Source: Euwallacea fornicatus (Eukaryota; Arthropoda; Insecta; Coleoptera; Curculionidae). From it: 64,000 nt of DNA. Shown in pieces: positions 13,201 to 25,003 of this stretch (within the stretch, counting starts at the first letter, position 1; each line of letters starts with the position of its first letter). A program made the translations under genes and the position numbers. Location of the stretch: assembly GCF_040115645.1 (NCBI RefSeq), contig NC_089547.1, positions 4,960,001 through 5,024,000 of the forward strand, read 5' to 3'. Below the pieces are notes generated by a model. It had not been told where the DNA came from, did not search any database, and was given only the letters and a program-made list of their open reading frames with translations.

Positions 13201-16200
13201 GCGGTTTTAAATTTGCATACGGCCTGGAATGCAGTTGATCAGCGAACAATTAAAAGACGTTGGAACAGTCTCTCTCTTGTGCCCATGATCAACGCGAAGT
13301 CAACGTCCCCCCTTCGCAGATTACCCTTCCTCCCGTTTAAAAAACCACCCATCGCAAATGCGTCGGCTGCTTATTTCGTCATATACAGGGTGCAGCATTT
13401 AACTCGAGAGCGTCGCAATGACGCGGACTTCGTCGGACGTGCCGACGAGCCGCGAGCGCGACGTGGATCGAACTGCGCCGGTCGCAGCGCCATCTATCGC
13501 GAATCGAAAATAACGTTCCAGGAGAATTCTACGCAGCTTTTGCCGTGGGGTTCGAATCCGCAACGGAACCTTTCCAAGAAGGCAAGTTACCCCCCCGCGA
13601 GGAGGGGCACTGAGTTTAAGTCGGCGTGTTTCCCCCGCGTAATAACTAAGCTTTCACCAAAGGCATTTTTTCGTGGAACTGCGCCCAATAGAGACGTTGC
13701 AATGTCTCTAGTTACGTGTTACCCCTGCGCGTACAGGACGCCCCTGCTGACCGGACGCCCGCGGGGTGAGCTCTTGAGGGGACTTCTGTGGCCAAATCAC
13801 TTGTGCCCGCAACCGCTTCGCTTCCACGACACCGAGTGTTCGATTCCATAAATTTTTTTTATACGTATGTTCTTTGATATCTAGTTTTTAACGTCTCGAC
13901 CCTCGATTAGTACCTGTGGGGACGTGCGAAAAATTTAGTCGTGGGGGGATTCCTCGAACCAGAGGGGACTTAATTAGCAGAACGCAAAACGCAGGCACAT
14001 ATGCGCGCGACGATCCCGACGCTCTGCAGAGAGTTAACTTATCTTTAATGGAAAGAGGTAGAAAATGTGCTCGGGCACCGCTAGGGAGGGGGCCCATTAT
14101 TAACGATAATTAGTATAATTATGTGCACTTTAAATATTACTTCTTAATTGATTTTATTGTTGAAACCCATGCGATACGATTGCTTAACTTGTCCTGTTAC
14201 ATTCAGCGGCTCAAATTTCCAACTTTCCAAGTGGGTACGACTCGTGCCGCAGTTTTCCGTTTAGAGGAGTCAGAAATTGCCTTTTTTTTTATCTCAAAAA
14301 GGGGCACCTGAACTGCACAACACCAAGAGGCCTTCCCGGTAACAATCGATGGAAGATCGAAGCAAGAACGTTCACGTCGGCAAAGGTCGGTGGGAAGGGA
14401 CCCGCCCTTGGCCGACGGCCGTCGCGTCGCTGGCCGCGTCGCACATGCATTGGGCGTCTCTTCAACAAATCGTTTATTGGTTTGAATCGAGTTCGCCATT
14501 TCAAAACGTTTCGACGGTGCGGACCGCACCTGGTTTGAATCCACTCGAATTCGCCTCGGTCGAATCGCTCAGGACATTACCGGGCGTCCGCCGTGTGACG
14601 TAAAAAAAAAAAAAGAAGCAAATTCCTCCGGCCGTTAAAGTAATTTTCTTCTTGGGCGAGTGCAATTTTCAGCTGTATTATCCCTAGTGCGATAAAACGC
14701 GATTCTGTGCACTTCCCCTTTTCGAGACGATAAAGAGAGTTATAATTAGGCCATTATCTCCTGGAAACGAAACGCGTTTTTTCCTGCCGCCTGCACCACT
14801 CGGGGAGATAACAATGAGCCTAAAGATTACAAGCAAGAACAAAAACATATTGTTGTGCTTGCGACTGGCAGAGACAAAGAATCCATTTACATTTACAAGA
14901 TAATGAAGCCGGTAATGCGATTGATTGTTTCGCTTCGCTCGAAAGGAAAATACGAGACTGCTTATTGTCTTTTTGCTGATGCTCAAAGGTGTTGTGAATT
15001 ACGAGAATACGTCTGCATGCAAAACAATATTATCCAGAAATTGCCGAGTGTCGCAGTGTATTTATTTATACCAGAAACGTGTCAGGAAACAGCAGACTTG
15101 CTCTTGAACCGCATGATTTATTTATAGTAATATTACGTGGCCCGGTAACGCTGGGGCGAAAATTGCGTCAAAAGTGCCAAACGCTTCCCACCCCAGGGCA
15201 CAACGAAATCGACCCACTCCCCTCCCACAAAGGAAGAAAAAACTATTCAAAGGGTCCACGTGGGTCGTGACGCGACAAAGAAGCGTCGTAAACAATCTTG
15301 GCACGCCACTGAGAAAATCTTAAAAGAAAAAAAAAACAAAAAGAGCAAAAAACAACTAATCTCCCGCGATTTCACAATTCTCAGCGCTGCTCGGACGCAG
15401 ATGATCTTTGTGATGTCCGCTGATGAATGGTGTTTCTCTCCTCGGGAGTAGTGGCCAGACTTCGTTGTAACGATCGCGATGAAAAGCGACTCAATGGTGG
15501 CCACAACCATATCGCCAGGCCTGTGCCGCCGGCAACCTTATTACCTCCTTCTCGAGTGGTCTCTCCGATGGTAAATTACCACTCTTCTTTCCATGTAACG
15601 CCGAACCTGAACAGCGGAATATCGTAACCCGGCGAAATTTCAAGTGGCAAGAGAGGGATCAAGGTGCTGAGTCGAGACCGCACCGAGGCCGTTTCGACGC
15701 TGGATCTGCGAGCCCCGAAATTGCCGGACGAAATTCGTCCGGAGACGCCCTCGGCAAGAGCCAAATTTCCGTCAAACTTTAACCCTCTCCTGGCAGTGTC
15801 CGGCCCGACGCCGAGGGGAAAGTACGGAAGGCCGTTGTCTAAATGACGGCTTTCAGTGTTTTGACCGGCATTTCGAGATCTCGGACCCGCAGTGGGTTCC
15901 GAATGAGTGGCCCGAACAGGAACCACATACACACGACATCTGCGAAGCGCGCCGCAGTACTTTTGCTCGTTTTGCTCGTACAGTACCCGGTACTGCATCT
16001 TTAATTGTCGATGAAAAAGAAACGAAAGAATGTCTGGTTGTGTGCGTCACTTGAACACCCATAAAGGGATGTTTTCTGGGTGCGTTAGGCCAACGTAATT
16101 GATTCCATTCAGGCGCCACGCCCCTCCGGGCAGACGTGACCCTGAATGGCTGCTCATATGTTAAAACAACACATAAATCTCTTGAAAATGAGATTGCTCG

Positions 16201-19200
16201 TTGTCTGACGGAGTGTGCTCACTCAGCTTAAGTGACTGTTTTCGCTGATGGGACAAATTTTTATGTGCATAAATGAAATTGCGTCCACGATTCCAAAAAG
16301 TCTTTATTTCAATGGAAGCAGCAAAGCTGTTGTAATTGCGGGGAATTGATTGTTTCTGGGAAACAATGGAATTGTGAAGTCGGGTCGTTGCCTTTGGTAT
16401 AATCGACGGCTCGTGGTGACTGATAGGGGCAGAGCGATATGCTTAATCACTTCCACTTACAAGGACTGTTATCCCCTCGGGCAATCTCCGAACCGGCGGA
16501 ATAAAGGAAAAAAATAAATAAACGGCGGAACAGTTGAAAAATTTTCAGCGTGTTTTCCACTCATGGTCGAATAAAGAAATTCAATGAAAACCATTATCGC
16601 AACTGTTCGTACGATGGAAAGCGCTAAAACGATTAAACCCCAATTAAATAAGACACAACTTTCTCACGAATCATTGCATAAAAAGTGTAAGCGGAACTAA
16701 AAATTGCGGGCCTACTTGCGGTTCTCGGAAAACGTAAGAAAAAAATCGATCGCAACTTCATGGAAGAGGGACTTCAGTTGGGGATGATGGTGGGTTCGCC
16801 ATTTTGTCACGAAAACGCCAACCGTCGTGAGCGCCACCTCGAAAAATGGCCCTATTTCCTGGGCTCCGACTCGCGACGTCCACCATCGTTGCCGCTTGCC
16901 TCCTCGAAAATTACTAAAGTGACAGAAGGTTCCACTTGAGTCGGTTAACTAAATTTTAACATTCCAGAAGGGCCTTTGGAAGCCCCCGTTGGCAACGCTG
17001 CAGGGTACGATGCGACGGTTCCACGCGTCCTTGACAACCCAACTAAAACCCTGTTACCAAACGGGGTTAAAAATAGGTTTCGGTCCTACGATCAGCGCGG
17101 GGCTACACGCCCGCCACTGTACTTGACTGCCAAACCTAACGGAACCCTCAGAACCTACAACCAATCATTATTCGAGGATATCTAATTTTCATCGATTAAA
17201 ATGGTTATTAATAACGTGGAATCTCAGCCTAACAGTACGTGGGTATATGCACTTACGGTGTTTGTGTGTATTTGTATGGCAGACGGCGCAACGATTTATC
17301 ATGCGGTACCCGTTACTAACCGATTAATTAAATTATGGCTCTTTTCCAGGCTTACAATTTAATTGTTTATTGCCCAGGAATCGATACTGAACGGCTAATT
17401 AAAAGCCCAATTATGTGCGTAATTAAAATATTACAATGCAAGTGTGTGTAGACATGCGTCTACATATACTCGTAATTAATAAGCCGTGTTAAAATGTTCG
17501 CACCCATGTGAGAAATTTAATTTGGAATTTTAGCACAAACTTTGTTTCGTTCTAGTTCTATGAAGATTTCGAAGCTCCAAAAAATTTATATTTAAGAACC
17601 AACACGTGCGTCCTCTTCGCATGGCACGTAAATTATTCATGAAGTTATCATATGAATCAGCGGCACTAAAAATTCCCGGCAGATAATGCCTCGACGTAGG
17701 CACATTTCCGGTGTTTTCAAGGAAGTTTAATCCTTGGCACGGACAAAAGATCGCCAAAACTTTCCATTCTTCGTCGTGATATTTCCCACCAAATCGTGGC
17801 TCAAGTAACCTTAAGATTTGTGGGAATATTGGCCACGTTCAAGACATTCAAAATTCGAGTGTAACTAAAAACAGATGGTCGGCGCAATCGAAAATCTATG
17901 CCCCGTTAATGGAGGAATACCATATGCACATTCAACTATGTTGTGTTACGTGTAACAACAGTAGTCACAAATCTCTTCCTATTTGCACTGTGGTGTGAAT
18001 GTGTTTTTAAAAAAGACGCCTTAGCGTTCTGCAAATACCGGAAGATATTTTCGAGGACAACAGCGCTTACCTTGTTTGACGCTGACGAATCTCGAATTTA
18101 AGGCCGCAACGAAACTGGCCTGAGGCAGCGAGTCCTCCAGAGAGAACAGCTCGTCCTTGGTGACGGTATTAGAGCGACTTTTCAAAAGAGCCTTGGACCC
18201 GATAGGACTCAAGTACTGCCCCTGCCTGTCTCTGAGCGCGAGCTGCCCACTGTGGTACTCGGCCGAGAAGAGGCAGTCTTTGTTGCAACTCTCCACTAAT
18301 TTACCTTAAAATACGACAATGGGAAATTCACGTTTTGCCGCGATATGCTTCTCGCCGTTTAATTTGTTTCTTACCGTTAAGCGAAAGATATTTGTTATTG
18401 CAAGTGTGTATGGCGTATTTGCCGCCTTCGTCCTGCCTAAATTCGAGGGTGAAAAGGGTGTCCTCGCCCCAGGGGATGTTAGCGTCCACGTAGATTTCGT
18501 CTTGGCTTTCGGAGAGATGAGCGAACCTCTTTCTGCCCACCGAGCGCAGATTCATTTGGGGACGGGCAGCTAGGTGGACGTGCCAAAATTCCGCATCTCC
18601 GGGCACCTAAAAAGACATTTTAATACAGAAACGCAGTTTGATTATTCGGTGAGGGGTTTGACTAAAAATGCGATAGCGTTAACGATGTAAACGCAACCAG
18701 AATTATTAGATTTTTCTCCGAATGCGCGCAACCCCCCTAATAGCCCCACCTATAGCTTGCCGCCATTTGGCTGAGGGAGTGCGTTTACCTCGTCGAAAAA
18801 TCGTGAACAAATTGTAATTGGATTTTATCCATCCAAATTTGTTTACAGAGTGTGTTACAAACCGGGTACTGACAAGAAATATTTTTTGTTGATGCTTTTA
18901 CATACTTCGAGATATAAAAAATTCCAGTTACCCAACTCATACTACTAAGATTTACGATGTGATGAAAGTGAATAACAGAAAACTTACTTTGGCTGTACAA
19001 GTCAACTTGTCCGCCGACGCCCCCAAAAAGTACCCCCGAACGACGTTTCGCAAAGCCCATCGTCCCGTGCCATCTTCAGCCACACTGATCTGGAACTTAC
19101 TGCCCGGATCTTTCTCCTCGTTCTCGCAGGTGACGTTCCCGAACGAATCTACCGCCAGATATTTATCCAGGTGGGATCTCAGGTATATTAAACCTATTTA

Positions 19201-19471
19201 ATGCAAAACCAAAGTCACGAAACTGGATCGTGGAAATCTTAAACCTCATACTTTCTCCGGCGTTGCTCACGTCTGGTTCTAAGGTCCAGATCTGTTTCTT
19301 CTTCAGGGAAGTGCCGTTGCCGTTGATCTTAAATCCGAAAGTTTCCGCCGTGAGGTACCGGAATTTGCTGTTGATCAGGCCGATGGTCCAGCAGCCTTTT
19401 TGTTGGTTTTGGGAGATTATGTCTCCACAGCTGTTGGACTCGCCGTTTTGGTGGCCGTTCAATCCGTTCAT
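10255..19471 (-). CDS. sn: Fascin, actin-bundling protein (singed orthologue)
   Basis: Complete 517-aa coding region in seven exons: 19252-19471, 18988-19193, 18375-18606, 18071-18304, 11013-11169, 10513-10814 and 10255-10457. Every junction is GT-AG and the lengths sum to whole codons. Four beta-trefoil repeats are visible. The N-terminal trefoil has RYLTAETFGFKIN, and SLKKKQIWTLE with Ser55 in the position of the PKC-phosphorylated serine of vertebrate fascin. Later repeats give RKRFAHLSE, KDELFSLED, NGRYVMTKRSGHL and the terminal ATQWEY. Length matches Drosophila singed (about 512 aa). Fascin cross-links parallel actin filaments in bristles, filopodia and nurse cells. The ATG at 19471 was chosen because it opens the conserved frame. 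A splice acceptor (TTCCTTCAG) ends at 19492, 20 bases upstream of the ATG, so at least one 5' noncoding exon lies further upstream. Intron 4 is 6.9 kb; most of the others are 50-400 bp. Confidence 0.97.
10818..10843 (+). repeat. (GA)n microsatellite forming a fascin splice-acceptor pyrimidine tract
   Basis: On the fascin (minus) strand this reads as an almost pure (CT)n run ending in CCCTCCAG, directly abutting the acceptor of the exon that starts at 10814. The microsatellite is therefore the polypyrimidine tract of that intron. Confidence 0.85.
11170..18070 (-). other. Fascin intron 4 (6.9 kb)
   Basis: Bounded by a GTAAGC donor after the exon ending at 18071 and a TTTTTCAAG acceptor before the exon starting at 11169. 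It contains no gene I can support. A 212-codon open frame on the plus strand (13213-13851) shows no domain. The intron holds an 82-bp tandem duplication at 12983-13147, CRE-like TGACGTA sites at 12949 and 12974, and a perfect inverted repeat GTAGAC-ATGC-GTCTAC near 17447. Its length against the other introns makes it the obvious place for enhancers, but that is inference. Confidence 0.85.
12983..13147 (+). repeat. 82-bp tandem duplication
   Basis: Two adjacent imperfect copies begin CACGCGACGATGGAAATG (12983) and CACGCGATAATGGAAACG (13065). Both continue through TGCGTTA, GTAAACRCGAAATTCG and end in a TAATGTAAAC or TAAAGTAAAC block. The second half of each unit is more diverged. Two TGACGTA motifs lie just upstream. 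Confidence 0.75.
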
Positions 19472-19491
19472 TTTCGGTTAGACACAAATCA
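19472..19491 (-). other. Fascin 5' UTR segment behind a splice acceptor
   Basis: The minus strand reads TTTTCCTTCAG, then TGATTTG and onward to the ATG. A good pyrimidine-rich acceptor 20 bases upstream of the initiator indicates that this is the 3' end of a 5' UTR continuing from an upstream noncoding exon that I could not locate. Confidence 0.65.
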
Positions 19492-19494
19492 CTG

Positions 19495-22400
19495 AAGGAA
19501 AATGAGATGGTTTGTTCAGGAATAGTCGCTTAAAGCAGCTAGAAAATTGGTTTAGTGGGACAAAGAGGCCTGATGCTCCTATGCAAAACTCTGTTCAGTG
19601 TTTTTTCATACTGAATATTTCCTTACCGGACCTGGTCGTTATAGGAAAACGCTCAGCTGATTTAATACTCACTAAATTTAGTATTAATTACTGTTTTTTT
19701 CTTTAAAAAAATGCTTCCGAAGGACGAAGAAATTCACGGAAATGGAAAAATCCGCCATTTAAACGTCCGTCTGTCATTCAAACATCAAATTCGAATTACA
19801 GAGGTCTGTGATTGGCCGCAGCAATGAAAAATGGCCGCCGGCGTATTTCCATTTACGGAGATTCTCGTTCGATTATTACCAGGTTTATATGGAGTCCTGA
19901 AATAGATCAGTTGAGTATGAATCGATATTATCATGCTCAATTTGAATTAAGTGGATTAAAGTGCTGGAAAACACGCGCCTTCCTTAAATCGCCTCGATTT
20001 CATGAGATATTTCTAAAATTTTCAAAACGAACTCGAGATATTGTGAATTTCATAAACACTTAGAAGCTTTTTTTTTAGAATTTAGGTGCGCATTACTGGT
20101 TGCCTAATGTCTTATTTCTGTGTATTTTCATTAAAGATTTTCATCATTTCACAAATTGAATTCACTCAAGTAATGCGAATAATTTAACTAATATTGACAC
20201 ATATGCATACTGCTCATAAAGGTGAACGGACCAACGGAGTTTACCAACAAGGGTCATTGCGGGCTTGAGAAGTCAATAATGCTGACCCAGCGATTTAAGC
20301 CCGTAGGTCATATTAGGCCTAAGCACTCGACATAGTATATCAGAGGCCCCTTGCGGAGCGGGTACTGCCTAATAAGGGACTGGAACCCATGACAAGAAGA
20401 CAATTTCCTGCGACTAAAAGTGAAAACGGATTGAAATGCTGTTTGAAGGAATGTAACAGGTCTATTGGGAGGTGAAATGCCGGGCAAGGACATTGAAAAT
20501 TTCGTCGTCAATGTTCCCTAGTTGTCGGCACCTCAGAGCGATTTTACCGTTACTTGAACAAATTACAAAAGGAAGAATGGAATTTTTCCTGAATACGAAA
20601 TTGTCGAGAAGGCCAACGAACCAGTTTTACGGAATTCACGCCGCGGTAATGTGCAAAAGGCGCTGACTTGCGCGCATCAAACTCTTAATTTAGATACACC
20701 CTTTCGATGAGAATTAATTCGATTTTTTCGGGTGCCCCACGCGCTAATAATAATCCCACAGCCACAAAGAGTGTGGAGGGGTCCCGACACCAAGTTCAAG
20801 GACATCAGACACGGAGGTCTAAAAATATCCACATATATGGTACTCCGGACACGTACCTCCTACACGGGGGTCTTCTTGGAAAAATGGCAAAATTCAAGGA
20901 TATCATAGACTCTAGGTGATTCTTACCGTGTTTTTGGGACAGCAAATAGTTAGTACTTGCAAGCACGACCACGCTGGGAGATTATCGCCGACAGTGGCTA
21001 TCGGTTGATGCGATCGTTGAAAGGCAAAAAGACGAAAAATTTGGAAAAAATAAGATAAACAAGCAGGGCCGGATTCGTGCCAAATCAGGCATATAGTCGT
21101 CACAGCAAACAATGCAGGCAAATGCATGCATTTGTTGGGTCTTTGTGTTGAGATAAGCAGTAACTATTTGTAGACATATCGCTCAGCAATTAACCAGGAG
21201 AGGCTGATGGGTCATATCTGTCCTTCACTCGTATGCATTAAAAGGCTACGGATAGCGTCTTCTTCGTAAAAAAAAATTAACGAAAAATGCGGAGTTTGCA
21301 TGCTTTAAATACCCTCCCCCAGTATGACTCAACTTTAAACCGCGATATAGAAGTAGATACATCAATAATCACCGTAAAGAGAGCGGTAAACGAATTGGAC
21401 TTTCTCCCTTATAGGGGCCCAACGAAACGAGCTGGTTTGAGCTCGCAATGTGAACGCTCATGGAGGACAACAAAATCTGCAATAATCGAAGACGATTTGA
21501 ACCGAACATGTAAATAAATCGCATTCCTTCCCCGTATCTTTGTACAAAGCAAACACCCTTACCTCAATTGCCCACAAAAGCCTCGATGCAACTCACCTTT
21601 ATTCTGTAAAATCCAAATACAACAACTCTCTCACTTGACGCGAAATATTGAACTTGAAAATCCACCCCTAAACTCGGGAAAACCACCCCCGTGTGTCTGT
21701 CGCCGGCGATCGATGATCAACGCGAGTTTCTACGACGAATCGGGCGAGTTCCCCCCTGACGACGACCCAACACGAACGCGACTGAAAGGAGCTCAAGTCT
21801 GGCCTGCGGAGCGGCCCCACTGGAAAACGGTGAATGAACATTCGACATTCTCCTTTTCTTCGATCTTCGACCCGATATGTCTTCTTTCTTCGAGGCCTGA
21901 GCCGGGAAAGGGGCAACTGCACAGGGGCGTCGCCTCGATGGGGCAATGCCCGATTTGTACGAGTTAATCAGGGTTTGAGAGCAAAGCTGAAAGTCCGTGA
22001 ATTAGTCGGCGCTGCGTTAAAGTAAGCCAGTAGCAGTTTCTCAAAAAAAACCATTAGCGATTTGAGCGGTTCTAATTGGCCCCGTTTTAGGTCTCGACAA
22101 GGCGGAGCAGCCGAAGGTTCCTGAAAAATGTTGCCGAAAATTCGACATTTTCACCTGCGTATTTGCAAATACCGACCGAAACTGCAAACCGAACTCAGAA
22201 ATTTTAATCGAAAACTTCAAAATAAAAAAAAATGAAAAACTAAAATGGCGTCGGTTCACGGCCAACTCGAAGGAAATTCAAATCGTCCTCGTCATGCGTT
22301 ACGTTATGCAACCAACCGTACTGCAACAAAGATCTTTATGCAAATAATTTTAACTAATCGGGTGTTAAGGCTCGTTTCACACCTCAATAAATAACTTTGT

Positions 22401-25003
22401 TGTTGCCGTGAGCGGCACAAGACCCCAGGTGTTGGTCCCCCTTTTCGCATAGCAAGTTTCTCTTGCAGGGAGACGTTTAATTTGCTATTTCGCTCGATTT
22501 TTGCGGGCCTGATGTTCTTCGTGATACCTTGAAGCTTGACATTCCTATTAACCGCGTCTGAGACCTCCTGTCAATTGAACGTTTATGGATATTTTCTCAT
22601 TCAACCGCTGATTTCCCGCAGTTTTGGTCTCCTTGGGGAATTTTATTTCGCGGGGGAGTAAAGCTGTGCCCGAGGGATCCGACCACGAGCTCGCTGAAAA
22701 TGCGAAAAGGCCTCAATGTTCCCCCGGATTAGCTGTATCGTGCGCTTAACTACGACTCTCAAAGCCGAACTGCAGCTTAACAAGGGAGCTCTGAAGTTGG
22801 CGGGCAGTTGCGCTGAATTTTGTTCATCATCCCAATGTAGCAACCGTTAGCTTCATGTCCTGGCTCTTGCTTATCGGTATTGTGTGAGACTCTTGGGTGC
22901 TTTATTCAGCTTCTCCACCTGAGTTCGAACGAAAGCCCTCTCCCAACTCCTCCTCGCACGAGTAGGTGCAGCACTCATTCGAGGAGAAGTTCTTCTCTTC
23001 GACTGAACGTCGTTAGCGGGGTCCTTCTCCAAAAAAGCCTTCGGAGACGAATTGCCCTGATCCCTCGACTTCTTTACAAAACTCCTTTCTTTGACGGAGG
23101 TTTCAGCGCTGTTCTTGCAGAAATTCCCGCAGTTCTCCTCGGGGTACCAGCGAATCTTCTACGCAATGTCCTCACGATCTCTCGGTTTCTTCCGATCAAA
23201 GGGAGGTCGGTTGCTGAACTTGCGTACGGTCATCCTCCGGCTGTCCCAGAGCCTGGTCATGGTCGGAACGAGGCACCAGTAGAGTAATCCCCTGAAGTCT
23301 AAGCAGATCGTCAATCACTGCTTCCGAAAAGTTGAATTTCACATGCTCGTTCGCGTTAATTTGCCGTATCAAGCAAGGACGGGTACCGTTGCGGGTTGGT
23401 GTCGGGGTACTATCATTGACTTTGAAATTGCGAATTTTAATCGCCAGAGGAATCCGATAGCAGAACTAATTGGTTTCAAAGAACAATTGCGGCCCCGACT
23501 GGCAAACGACCAAACAGCGCTGGTCGAGGCCTCAGGCAGAGCTCGTCTCTACGTAGAGTCGACGGCTCCGCCTCCCTCTGAAAACTGCTAGAATTGAAAC
23601 GTCGAGGATTTTCGACTCGGATTGGGTCGTCACTCATCCGTCACTTGCGACAAACTGGTCGGATGGGCCTCAGGAGCACCTGCGGGGAAAGAAACTTTTT
23701 CATTTGAATTTCACGGGGATCTGCAGCGGGGCCTCGGCTATTAGCCCGATGTTTAATTGGGATATAAATCGCATGTAAAAGAAACGTTGATCTAATAAAG
23801 GCCTAACACGGCCAGCAAAGCGTAAACGAGCGTGAAGATCCGATCAAAAGGCAGAAGAGGATGAAACCGCAAGCACGCGGACCGTTTTTCGAAAATTAAC
23901 AGTTCACAGTCTGATTAGCGCAGACATGTAAAACTAATACATCTGGAACTTATTATTTACCGGGAAAATAGCTCCCATATGATATCGATTCCTGCAGCTG
24001 CCAAACCACATAGTTCGTGATTATGTAGGTATGAGGAAAAAAACTCGCATTATATAGACATAATACATAACGTAGAATAAGCGATTTAATTAGCTAATAG
24101 CACGTATTTTCACAAGCAACGCCTGTTTTATGCTCTGATTTTCTTTGGGCCTCGTCATGATACGCTGTTCTCTTAATTAGTGATAATTAGAGGTTGTGTT
24201 AAGATTACTTTTGTCCCTCTTAGAGAAGAGCTTATTAACATTTACTCGTTTCAGGCGACTGCAGGAATACGCGCCGAGACACACTCTCATGCATCGACCA
24301 CTATCCACGACTTTCCCTCAAACCATCCCCTCCGTTGCTTTCTCGAATTCAATTGTTCAGTTTACTTCACATTCGTTAAGCCGAATTTCGTGCTTATTAC
24401 CGCGTTCCCAAACCACACGAGGCTCGGTAAATGTCAAAGTTCACGATTGCCGCTGGAAGAGCGGAGAAATTCAAGGAAAGCTCTTCCGTCCTTGACTCCT
24501 TGTTTCTTTCTCAGTGGTACCCCGTCGTGCTCACATCCCCGGTTCGTAAAGACCTTCAGGAACGCAGCGGTTTTTCAATCAATCTGTTTTCTCTATGAGC
24601 GTTCTAAAACAAATTGCCAGGTGGTTCCTCATGAGACCATCTGTGTCTCCATGGATGAGAAAGTGCTAATAATCGCGCTTCGTGTTTGGTTTCACTTTCC
24701 CAAGCGATACGTCAATGTTTGACAGAAATGCACACCAACATCCGTCTGGATGGGCACTCACTTGAGCAAGCGACGTTGCCGTTTAGGACCTAAAATCAGA
24801 GAACTGGGGAAAAATGATAAGAAACCGATATTATCAAATATTTCGTTATTTATATACCTTGGACATAAATTCTTATTATACCAATAAACCTAGACGAACA
24901 ATAAAAATTGGCTGAAGTAAAAAAAATTGTTACGAATTTAAGTCAACGCAATACATAAAAAAGGTAATAATAAATAATAGTAAGTTGCAGTATATTTTTA
25001 TAC
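19495..25003. other. Fascin upstream region with no recognisable coding sequence
   Basis: Open frames here reach 180 codons (24180-24722 +) but none shows a family signature or consistent splicing. The region is expected to contain the fascin promoter and first noncoding exon or exons. It also includes the short 3' flank of shugoshin at its right end. Confidence 0.5.

Noticed and set aside
13384..13410. TATACAGGGTGCAGCATTTAAC, similar to a common insect repeat end
   Set aside because: No second end, target duplication or body could be identified, so it was not called a mobile element.
13549..13559. GGTTCGAATCC, a tRNA B-box match
   Set aside because: The flanking bases form only a mismatched T-arm, and no A box, anticodon arm or acceptor stem can be drawn.
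13213..13851. 212-codon open frame on the plus strand
   Set aside because: Arg/Pro/Ser-rich with no domain. It lies in a GC-richer part of the fascin intron and reads like an absence of stops, not a gene.
17447..17462. Perfect short palindrome GTAGAC-ATGC-GTCTAC
   Set aside because: The stem is only 6 bp, far too short for a miRNA precursor, and likely to arise by chance.
24180..24722. 180-codon open frame on the plus strand
   Set aside because: No recognisable family, no splice context and composition like random translation.
24758..24790. Alternative last shugoshin exon encoding a basic PKRQRRLLK tail
   Set aside because: It looks like a basic tail and follows a GATTTTAG acceptor, but it requires a phase that exon 13 does not supply and would give an immediate stop. 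The 22-nt exon at 25004-25025 fits the frame and the SGO motif.
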